A stretch of 14,316 nucleotides of DNA from assembly GCA_900313355.1 (NCBI GenBank), contig OMQZ01000003.1, positions 1 to 14,316 on the forward strand, read 5' to 3'. A program made the translations under genes and the position numbers. Numbering within the stretch: the first letter of the stretch is position 1; every line of letters begins with the position of its first letter. This document shows, in pieces, positions 1-6,482 of the stretch. The stretch is from an uncultured Rhodospirillaceae bacterium (GTDB lineage: Bacteria; Pseudomonadota; Alphaproteobacteria; RF32; CAG-239). The notes beneath the pieces were generated by a model. It was not told the origin of the DNA, ran no database searches, and was given only the letters and a program-made list of their open reading frames with translations.

Positions 1-69
1 AAAGGTTATATTGATTTGGATGAATTAGAGCGTTGGTGCGGATTGCTTGACCAACGTCCGGTATATTAG
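1..69 (+). CDS. C-terminal end of an unidentified gene (5' part outside window)
   Basis: Frame 1 is open from the window edge to a TAG at 67-69 and encodes the last 22 residues of a protein, ending in WCGLLDQRPVY. The next gene starts only 12 bp later on the same strand, so this gene probably belongs to the same pilus-related operon. The tail is acidic and carries one Cys, but it is too short to assign a family. A pilus assembly ATPase or another pilus component would fit the position, but nothing in these residues shows that. Confidence 0.55.
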   Translation, partial: KGYIDLDELERWCGLLDQRPVY

Positions 70-81
70 GGATAAAATAAA

Positions 82-1197
82 ATGCCAGAAGTAAAAAACA
101 GAACCCGATTTAACAAAGCCATGCGTTCCCTTGGCTCTATTGAAGTTTATTATGCCCGAATTATCTGCAATCTTTCCAATGCCGGCAGATTAAAAATCTA
201 CCGAAAATTAGCCTCATTGCTGCGCAACCGGTTCTCGTTGATGGATGCGCTTGACATGCTACATGATGGTTTAACAAACGGCGGAAAAAACAACGGCGAA
301 CCGATGGCTATTGCCATGGCAAGTTGGGGACACGCACTTCAAAACGGTCTTCCGTTTTCTGATGCCTTAAAAGGTTGGGCGCCCGACCGTGAACGTTTAA
401 TGCTTTCCGTCGGTGACGTATCAAACCTTGAAAGCGCTTTATTAAACTTAATTAAAGTTGCCGAAGGTTCCACAAAAATGATCAGACCGATTGTGGCCGC
501 AATTGCTTACCCGTCGTTCTTGTTCATGATGTCCGTCTTAATTATTTGGGCTATTGGTGTTTACATGGTTCCGCCGATGCTTGAAGCTGTTCCGGGCTTA
601 AACTGGGTTGGCACAGGTAAAACCCTTGTTGACCTTTCCGAATGGGTTCAAAAGAACTGGCTGATGGCATTTATGGCTTTCCCGATTGTTGCCTTAATTA
701 TTTACTCAACCATTAGTATTTGGACAGGTGCAATTCGCACGAAATTTGATAACATTCCGCCATGGTCATTATACAAAATCTTCGTCGGCATCACATGGTT
801 ACTCGCTTTATCCGCACTTGTTAAAGGCGGTGTGCCGGTTTCTGTGGCTTTAACGAGCTTAAAACGTGATGCCAGCCGCTATTTAAAAGAACGTATTGAC
901 GGCACCTTAAAATACATCAAAAACGGTGACAACTTAGGTCAGGCGCTAAACAAAGCGGGCTTCCAGTTCCCTGATAAAGAAATTATTGCCGACCTTAAGA
1001 TTTATGCCGAACTTGATAACTTTGAAGAAGCGCTTGAAAGCTTAGCAAACAACTGGCTTGAAGAATCTGTTTATATGATTGAACAAAAAGCTTCTATTTT
1101 GAACATGGTTGCCATCTTAACCGTTGCCGCCATTATCGCATGGGCTGTGTTTGGCGTGTTCGACATGCAAGATCAAATCACCTCTGCGATGGGATAA
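82..1197 (+). CDS. Type II secretion/type IVb pilus inner-membrane platform protein (GspF/PilC/BfpE family)
   Basis: This is a polytopic inner-membrane protein of 371 residues, in the size range of GspF/PilC/BfpE platform proteins. Such proteins sit at the base of a type IV pilus or type II secretion machine and couple the cytoplasmic assembly ATPase to pilin polymerisation. The family layout is visible: a cytoplasmic helical domain (about 40-130, with YRKLASLLRNRFSLMDAL), a first membrane segment (about 137-163), a second (about 193-217), a repeated cytoplasmic helical domain (about 235-335, with ALSALVKGGVPVSVAL), and a last membrane segment (about 340-360). The two cytoplasmic halves resemble each other, as is usual. 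The next gene encodes a PilS-like pilin, which favours the type IVb pilus branch. An AGGGA sequence lies 9 nt before the ATG. Family is confident; the exact subsystem is inferred. Confidence 0.85.
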   Translation: MPEVKNRTRFNKAMRSLGSIEVYYARIICNLSNAGRLKIYRKLASLLRNRFSLMDALDMLHDGLTNGGKNNGEPMAIAMASWGHALQNGLPFSDALKGWAPDRERLMLSVGDVSNLESALLNLIKVAEGSTKMIRPIVAAIAYPSFLFMMSVLIIWAIGVYMVPPMLEAVPGLNWVGTGKTLVDLSEWVQKNWLMAFMAFPIVALIIYSTISIWTGAIRTKFDNIPPWSLYKIFVGITWLLALSALVKGGVPVSVALTSLKRDASRYLKERIDGTLKYIKNGDNLGQALNKAGFQFPDKEIIADLKIYAELDNFEEALESLANNWLEESVYMIEQKASILNMVAILTVAAIIAWAVFGVFDMQDQITSAMG

Positions 1198-1201
1198 AAA
1201 A

Positions 1202-1759
1202 ATGAAAACAATCTTTGGCAACAAGCGCTTTCAATTGTCATCAAATGCTTTTTTAGGCATTGTGTGCGCTGTTGCCATTGCTTTGTTTTTATTGCTGTTC
1301 TTTTTGCTCAAACCGAGCCAAACGGTCGGTGTCACGGACGAAATCCAAACCCTGACACAAAATATCCGTGCTCATTTTCAAAAAAGCATGGATTACCGCG
1401 GCTTAGACACCGAATTTGCAATCAAAAATGCTCTTGTTACCCCGACACAAATCCGCGGCGGAAAAATTTACAGTAAAAACCGCTCTGAAATTTTAATCGG
1501 ACGCGACAGTTCGGGTTCTGCCGTTATGCCGACTGAAACTTTTTTCAGCCTTACCTACTTAAATCTCGACCGCAACGTTTGCAAAAAAATTCTTACCTCA
1601 AAATTTGAGCCGGCAATCGGTCTCGTTTCAGTCAAAGTTGAAAACGAAGAAACACCTGCAGAATTTACATACGGCGGAACATTAGGGCTCCCCGTTTCTG
1701 ATGAAAATGCAAAAAAATATTGCGGCGCAAAAAATGCTGTCGTGTTTACTTTTGAATAA
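1202..1759 (+). CDS. Type IVb pilin-like protein (PilS/TcpA-like), atypical N-terminus
   Basis: The predicted product has 185 residues: a short basic N-terminus (residues 1-11), one hydrophobic helix (about 16-36) and a soluble domain. Features typical of the PilS/TcpA type are a glycine-containing DYRGLDTEFAIKN segment (64-76) followed by VTPTQI, and two cysteines, C127 and C174, near the C-terminus. These are placed as in the disulfide-bonded D-region of type IVb pilins. It would be a pilus subunit or minor pilin assembled by the platform protein encoded 4 bp upstream. The ATG at 1202 was chosen because it directly follows the upstream stop; the in-frame ATG at 1124 lies inside the upstream gene. 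There is no clear prepilin peptidase site (Gly followed by a hydrophobic stretch with Glu at +5), so it may be a minor or non-processed pilin-like protein. The pilin assignment comes from pattern and context and is not certain. Confidence 0.65.
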   Translation: MKTIFGNKRFQLSSNAFLGIVCAVAIALFLLLFFLLKPSQTVGVTDEIQTLTQNIRAHFQKSMDYRGLDTEFAIKNALVTPTQIRGGKIYSKNRSEILIGRDSSGSAVMPTETFFSLTYLNLDRNVCKKILTSKFEPAIGLVSVKVENEETPAEFTYGGTLGLPVSDENAKKYCGAKNAVVFTFE

Positions 1760-1761
1760 CC

Positions 1762-2598
1762 TTAAATCTTAATACCGAATTTTTTCAAAACAAAATCTTC
1801 CATCACCTGATATACGGTTTTGACCTTGTGCTCATCAACCTCAAATTTTCTTAAAATCTCACACATTCCTTTAAACAAATCAAGCTTTTGACAATATAAA
1901 ATACTATAATGATAGTTCATATCAAAAAGCCAACAAATAACAGACATAGCCACGTCCGCATTGCTCCGGCGCAAATTATTCGGCGCCACCTTAAAGTGCA
2001 TAAACCACCCCCAAAGCTCCTTATTAATTTCTGCTTGCACCTTCGAATGATCGTTAGGATAAGGCAACCAAACCTCTTTCATATTTTCCCATTCATTTTT
2101 AAGCAGATTCCAGTTAGCGATTTTATCTGCATCTCTAACCGCAAATGCAATATGCCTAACCTCATCTTTCGTCTTATCATCGAGTTTTTGATAAGCCTCA
2201 TCTTCATACATTTTTTCAATCATATGCCCATGATGTTTAATAGGCATTGTAATCAAAATATTATTGAAATCATCGGTTTGAGAAAGAAATTCTGCTCCTT
2301 TTTCACCATGATCAATTTTCGTATTGCTTTCAAACCAACCCAAAATTTCTTTAAAACGATAAACATCATGCAACAAAATTGCCACTCTTGCCGTTTCAAT
2401 AAAATCAGAAGGCTTATTTAAAAAATATTTCTCATGTTTTAATATACCGTTTCCGGCGCCCAAAACCTGCATAGAATGTCTAATTTTTTCATTAGCAAAT
2501 GCTCTGTGATATGAACTGCTTTTAACAATTTCAAAAACATCATCATATTCTTTATAAAGCAATTTCAAAGCTTTTTCATATAAAGGACATCTTTTCAT
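1762..2598 (-). CDS. HD-domain metal-dependent phosphohydrolase (substrate unknown)
   Basis: The product has 278 residues and reads as a stand-alone HD-domain protein. The metal-binding pattern can be followed: H41 (RHS), H77-D78 (LLHDVYRF), H97 (DHGEKGAEFL), H122/H123 (KHHGH) and D156/D158 (VRDADK). The extra central histidines suggest a possible two- or three-metal HD site. HD proteins of this kind hydrolyse phosphate esters of nucleotides or signalling nucleotides; the substrate cannot be read from sequence. No membrane segment, sensor domain or synthetase domain is visible, and there is no GYP motif of c-di-GMP phosphodiesterases. A GGAGAA ribosome binding site lies 8 nt before the ATG. 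The gene lies downstream of the trxA terminator, so it probably has its own promoter; a TAAAAT-like box lies near 2628 but I see no good -35. Codon use looks more AT-rich than in the neighbouring pilus genes. Confidence 0.8.
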   Translation of the reverse strand: MKRCPLYEKALKLLYKEYDDVFEIVKSSSYHRAFANEKIRHSMQVLGAGNGILKHEKYFLNKPSDFIETARVAILLHDVYRFKEILGWFESNTKIDHGEKGAEFLSQTDDFNNILITMPIKHHGHMIEKMYEDEAYQKLDDKTKDEVRHIAFAVRDADKIANWNLLKNEWENMKEVWLPYPNDHSKVQAEINKELWGWFMHFKVAPNNLRRSNADVAMSVICWLFDMNYHYSILYCQKLDLFKGMCEILRKFEVDEHKVKTVYQVMEDFVLKKFGIKI

Positions 2599-2677
2599 AT
2601 TAGCTATTCTCCGATTTTTCGCCCATTTTACCTAAAACCATAAAAAAAGCATAAAAAGAAATCATTTATCACCAAAA

Positions 2678-2701
2678 AAAGCACCTCACATGAGGTGCTT
2701 T
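2678..2701 (-). terminator. Rho-independent terminator after trxA
   Basis: A perfect 10-bp inverted repeat (AAAGCACCTC / GAGGTGCTTT) encloses the 4-base loop ACAT. On the minus strand the stem is followed by a run of seven T residues (plus-strand A run at 2674-2680, partly in the stem). It lies 18 bp beyond the trxA stop and separates trxA from the HD-domain gene. The plus strand has no comparable T run after the stem, so it should act mainly on minus-strand transcription. Confidence 0.9.
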
Positions 2702-2719
2702 AAAAAATCTTAAAAAGTT

Positions 2720-3031
2720 TTATTTGTGTCCGTTAATCCACGACGTTACAGTCTCTGCTGATGTAAAACCGACTTTCATATCAACTTGCTTACCGTCCTT
2801 AAACAAAAACATACTCGGAATACTTCTAATCCCGAAAGATGCAGCTGTAGAGGGGGCTTCGTCAACATTGACTTTGCAGAATTTTACTTCCGGCATCGTC
2901 TGTGAAACACTCTCCAAAATCGGCCCTAATTGACGACATGGTCCACACCATTCTGCCCAAAAATCAACCAAAACCAAACCTTTGGAGTCTAAAACTTCTT
3001 TTTGAAAATCGCTTTCGCTCAATGATAACAT
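2720..3031 (-). CDS. trxA: Thioredoxin
   Basis: This is a cytoplasmic thiol-disulfide reductase of 103 residues, the usual size for bacterial thioredoxin 1. It carries the active site WCGPC (W28, C29, C32), the buried Asp at D23 in VDFWAEW, and the cis-proline loop at P72. The cis-Pro neighbour is Ser (RSIPSM) where most thioredoxins have Thr, and an extra Cys is present at C52. It would be reduced by thioredoxin reductase and donate electrons to ribonucleotide reductase and other targets. An AGAAAGGAT ribosome binding site precedes the ATG. The gene lies downstream of addA in the order addB-addA-trxA seen in many Alphaproteobacteria, but here an 88-bp gap with a possible promoter and a downstream terminator suggest it can be transcribed on its own. 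Confidence 0.96.
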   Translation of the reverse strand: MLSLSESDFQKEVLDSKGLVLVDFWAEWCGPCRQLGPILESVSQTMPEVKFCKVNVDEAPSTAASFGIRSIPSMFLFKDGKQVDMKVGFTSAETVTSWINGHK

Positions 3032-3082
3032 TTTTTATCCTTTCTAAAAATAAACCTTTAAGAAATATAATTCTTTGTTTTG

Positions 3083-3111
3083 ATATTAAAATTAAAACTT
3101 TAGCTAAACAA
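3083..3111 (-). promoter_or_regulatory. Possible sigma-70 type promoter for trxA
   Basis: In the 88-bp gap between addA and trxA the minus strand shows TTGTTT (3106-3111) and TAATAT (3083-3088) separated by 17 bp. Matches to the consensus are partial, and the gap is so AT-rich that chance matches are likely. The placement is sensible, about 50 bp before the trxA start codon. Confidence 0.3.
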
Positions 3112-3119
3112 CCTAAATT

Positions 3120-6100
3120 TTAAATTTTCATCAACTTTAATGTATTAGTCCATAAAATATATGTCTCAACCGCTCGCCCTTCATAAACTTTTTCCAAAAG
3201 TTTGCGATAAACATCCATTTGTTTCACATATTGCTCTGCAACTTCCGAACGTTCGCTTGCCGCCGGTCTGTTCGTCTTAAAATCCACAATAACAACCCTA
3301 TCGTCAAAAACAACCAAACGATCAATTTGCCCTGAAATAATTTTTCCTTCAACTTCGCCCATAACCGGAACTTCTGCCCTTGAGTTTTCACCGAAAACAA
3401 AAGAAAATCGCGGATCTTCCAAAAGTTGTGAAACTTCTTCTAAAATATCTTTACGATACTTTTCACTCAAATCTGCCTGTCCTGAAAGATATTCTTCAAT
3501 CAGCTTCTTTCTGTCCTGACCGGAGCTTTTATTCGGCAACATTTGCAAAAGCTTATGAATAATCAAACCGCGTTTATAAAAGAACCCTTCATCGGTCAAT
3601 GGTGAAGCAACAGGCTGATCGTCTTCGTCTTGCATATGTGAGGGTGAATAAGGCTTGCTCATCGGGCTTTCAGCCGGTGGCAGATGATAAACAAAAGATG
3701 AATCCCTTTCTTTAATTTTAGCTTCTTTTTTCAACTTAACTTCCACATCTGCAAATTGCTCGGTTTTGCAAACAATCTTCCCTTTTTCTTCTTTTAAGCC
3801 TCTGTTTTCCATTGTTTGCACACAAAGTCCATACCAACTTTTATCATCCTTTTTAGGTTTACCGTATCCGCAAATATAAAGCCTGTCTTCCGCTCTCGTC
3901 AGAGCCACATAAAGAAGCCGCCTGTATTCATCATAGGCCTTATTTTTTTCTTGTTCAAAGACAGCCTCACAATTTAAATCATAATCATCTCCGCAAAGCG
4001 GAAAATAAACAACATTTTCATCAAAAACAATACCCTTACCCTTGTTCATCCATGGCTCACGCACCGTATCAGGCAAAATCACAACCGGAGATTGCAACCC
4101 TTTAGAACCATGAACCGTCATAATTCGCACCGCATCTTGTGTCATCTGTTCCATCTCGCGCTTAACCTCAATTTTGGTTTGTCCGATCCAGCGCACAAAA
4201 TTTTGCAAATTCGGCACATGATCAACTTCAAATTCAAGCGTTAAATTCATAAATTCATCTAATGCGTCCGAAGCTTCCGAGCCAAGCCTTGCCAAAAACT
4301 TTTTCTTTCCTTTGAACTCATACAAAATCGCACCGAAAAGCTCATACGGACGTTTTAAATCAGAAAGTGCTAAAAGCTCCGCTAAAAACGCACATTCGGC
4401 CCCATATTTTGAATTTGCATTCAGCCTTTGCCACAAAGAACTTGAGCCCCTGTCATAACAAAGATCAAACAGATCATCATCATTTAACCCGAAAAGCGGT
4501 GATTTTAAAACTTCCGCCAAACTTAAATCATCTGCCGGCAACAACAAAAACTTCGCAAGCGAAATCAAATCCTGAACCGCAATTTGCTCATTAAGCTTGA
4601 GCTTATCAACCCCGCTGATTTCAACACCGTTTTGCTTACATGCTTTCACAAAATCATCAACAAAACCGCTTCTGCGCTGCACTAAAACCATAAAATCTTT
4701 ATAGCGTAGAGGCCTTCCTTTTGAAGCCAAAATTTCTTTGCTTTCGACAAGATTCTTAATTTCTCGTGCGATTTTTACTGCCATTTTTGTTTGCGCGCTT
4801 TCTTTATGTTTCGCATAAATCGGCAAAGTCCAGCCCTTGTCCTGATCTTTATCCTCGTTTTCCTCTTGGCTCAAAGCCCAAAGCTCAACCTTGCCCGCAT
4901 CTCCGATTCGATAAGGCAGATGAAAAACCTTTTCTTCTCCGTCCACCAAACCTTTATCTGCCCCTTCGATAGAAAACAAATCATTCACAAAATCTAAAAC
5001 AGCACCCGTTGAGCGAAAAGAAACATCAAGATGCACTGTCTCAAAATCCGCAATCACACCCTTATAAAAATGCCTCATTTGATCAAATCGTTCAGGTTCA
5101 GCCCCCTGAAAACGATAAATGGATTGCTTTCTGTCGCCGACGGCAAAAACGGTTCTTTGTTTGCTTGATTGCCCAAGTCCTGAAAAAAACTCATCGGTTA
5201 AAGCTTTCACAATTGCCCATTGGTTCGGTGATGTATCCTGTGCCTCGTCAATCAAAATATGTTCAACACCCTCATCAAGCTTAAACAAAACCCATGACGC
5301 CACATCTTTGCTTTCAAGCAAATTTTTAGTCAGCACAATCAAATCTTCATAGTCCATACGCGCATTTTTGCGCTTATATTCTCCATATTCATCAATCAGC
5401 CTTTTAGCCAAAACAAACACAGCCCTTGTTGTTTCATAAAGGCGCACGCTTTTCATTTCCTCAAGTGCAAACTTAACGCGCACAGCCTCAAGACTCATAA
5501 CCTCTATAATATTGCCCATGGCTTTTACAGAATCTTTGTAAGCAAGCGTTGAAAGGATATCGCCGTTTTGAGTTAAAAAGGCTTTCCGATAAATTTCAAA
5601 ATCAAATTTTTCAAGTGCATCCGCCAGATATGTGCCATGCTCTTTATCTTTTTTTGATCCCTCTAAAAGTGCTAAAACGCATTTTTTCATCAGGCCGCGA
5701 TCAATTCCTTTTTCAAAGCGTCGCAAAACACCTTCTTTTGAAGGATTTTCTTCAAGCTTAAGCTTTTTTCTTAAAGTCTCTAAAAACTGATCTGTCCCCG
5801 AAAATGCCGATATAACACGCATCAGCTTACTTCTCTGCCCCGTCAGATCGGCAAGCAACTCCTCAAACCCGAACTCTTTCATATTTGCGGTCAAAAACAT
5901 CACCGCATCGCTTATTTCCTCTGAAACAGCGCTTTGTGCCTCTTGCAAAACATGTTTGCTGATTTGAGAAAGAGCCTCATCGGTTGTGCGCTCATCCATC
6001 ACCTCAAAATAAGGCGAGACATTTGCCTCTAAAGGAAATCTTTTTAAAATCTCCTCACAAAAACTGTGTATGGTCTGAATTTTAATCGGCGCCGGCGCAT

Positions 6101-6482
6101 CTAAAACGCGCGCAAACAACGTCCGCGCCACATCGGTTAGCTCACTGTTTTTCTCTAAAACAAAATGATTGCCGTAAAGCGTTTTTATCTCGTCTTCCAA
6201 ATCCCCTTGCGGCTCCACCGCCCATTTTGAAAGCCTTGAATAAATACGATTATTCATCTCAACCGCTGCCGCTTTTGTATAGGTCAAACACAATATTTTA
6301 GAGGGTTCAACCCCTTCAAGCAGAAGCCTTAAAACTCTGTCTGACAGAACCTTGGTTTTACCTGTTCCTGCCGAAGCCTCAACCCAAACGCAAAGTTTCG
6401 GATCTGAGGCCAAAGCCTGTTTTGAAACAGCCCGCGCTTCCAATGCGCTCTTTTCTTTTTTGATGTCTTCAGTCTTATTCAT
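3120..6482 (-). CDS. addA: Double-strand break repair helicase-nuclease AddA
   Basis: AddA is the UvrD-type helicase and nuclease subunit of the AddAB complex, which resects double-strand ends to a recombinogenic 3' tail for RecA. Counting from the start chosen here (1120 residues), the helicase motifs appear in order: Walker A ASAGTGKT ending near T43, DEAQD at 412-416, GDRKQSIYRFQGA, TVHGSKGLQ and YVALTRAED. The RecB-type nuclease domain is at the C-terminus, with D1054, D1067 and K1069 (VDFKTNRP). Length is close to alphaproteobacterial AddA. Two ATGs are possible: that at 6489-6491 directly abuts the AGGAG ribosome binding site (zero spacing), whereas that at 6480-6482 has 9-nt spacing, so I chose the latter. 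The gene overlaps the end of addB by 8 bp, suggesting coupled translation and equimolar subunits. Confidence 0.95.
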   Translation of the reverse strand: MNKTEDIKKEKSALEARAVSKQALASDPKLCVWVEASAGTGKTKVLSDRVLRLLLEGVEPSKILCLTYTKAAAVEMNNRIYSRLSKWAVEPQGDLEDEIKTLYGNHFVLEKNSELTDVARTLFARVLDAPAPIKIQTIHSFCEEILKRFPLEANVSPYFEVMDERTTDEALSQISKHVLQEAQSAVSEEISDAVMFLTANMKEFGFEELLADLTGQRSKLMRVISAFSGTDQFLETLRKKLKLEENPSKEGVLRRFEKGIDRGLMKKCVLALLEGSKKDKEHGTYLADALEKFDFEIYRKAFLTQNGDILSTLAYKDSVKAMGNIIEVMSLEAVRVKFALEEMKSVRLYETTRAVFVLAKRLIDEYGEYKRKNARMDYEDLIVLTKNLLESKDVASWVLFKLDEGVEHILIDEAQDTSPNQWAIVKALTDEFFSGLGQSSKQRTVFAVGDRKQSIYRFQGAEPERFDQMRHFYKGVIADFETVHLDVSFRSTGAVLDFVNDLFSIEGADKGLVDGEEKVFHLPYRIGDAGKVELWALSQEENEDKDQDKGWTLPIYAKHKESAQTKMAVKIAREIKNLVESKEILASKGRPLRYKDFMVLVQRRSGFVDDFVKACKQNGVEISGVDKLKLNEQIAVQDLISLAKFLLLPADDLSLAEVLKSPLFGLNDDDLFDLCYDRGSSSLWQRLNANSKYGAECAFLAELLALSDLKRPYELFGAILYEFKGKKKFLARLGSEASDALDEFMNLTLEFEVDHVPNLQNFVRWIGQTKIEVKREMEQMTQDAVRIMTVHGSKGLQSPVVILPDTVREPWMNKGKGIVFDENVVYFPLCGDDYDLNCEAVFEQEKNKAYDEYRRLLYVALTRAEDRLYICGYGKPKKDDKSWYGLCVQTMENRGLKEEKGKIVCKTEQFADVEVKLKKEAKIKERDSSFVYHLPPAESPMSKPYSPSHMQDEDDQPVASPLTDEGFFYKRGLIIHKLLQMLPNKSSGQDRKKLIEEYLSGQADLSEKYRKDILEEVSQLLEDPRFSFVFGENSRAEVPVMGEVEGKIISGQIDRLVVFDDRVVIVDFKTNRPAASERSEVAEQYVKQMDVYRKLLEKVYEGRAVETYILWTNTLKLMKI

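Noticed and set aside
1124..1201. Upstream in-frame ATG extending the pilin-like gene by 26 codons
   Set aside because: The extension lies inside the platform-protein gene, and the added residues disturb an otherwise ordinary basic-then-hydrophobic N-terminus; the ATG at 1202 directly after the upstream stop is better placed.
1909..2421. A 170-codon open frame on the plus strand opposite the HD gene
   Set aside because: It is antisense to a gene with a complete set of HD metal ligands, and its Ile/Phe/His-rich product fits a mirror of AT-rich coding sequence.
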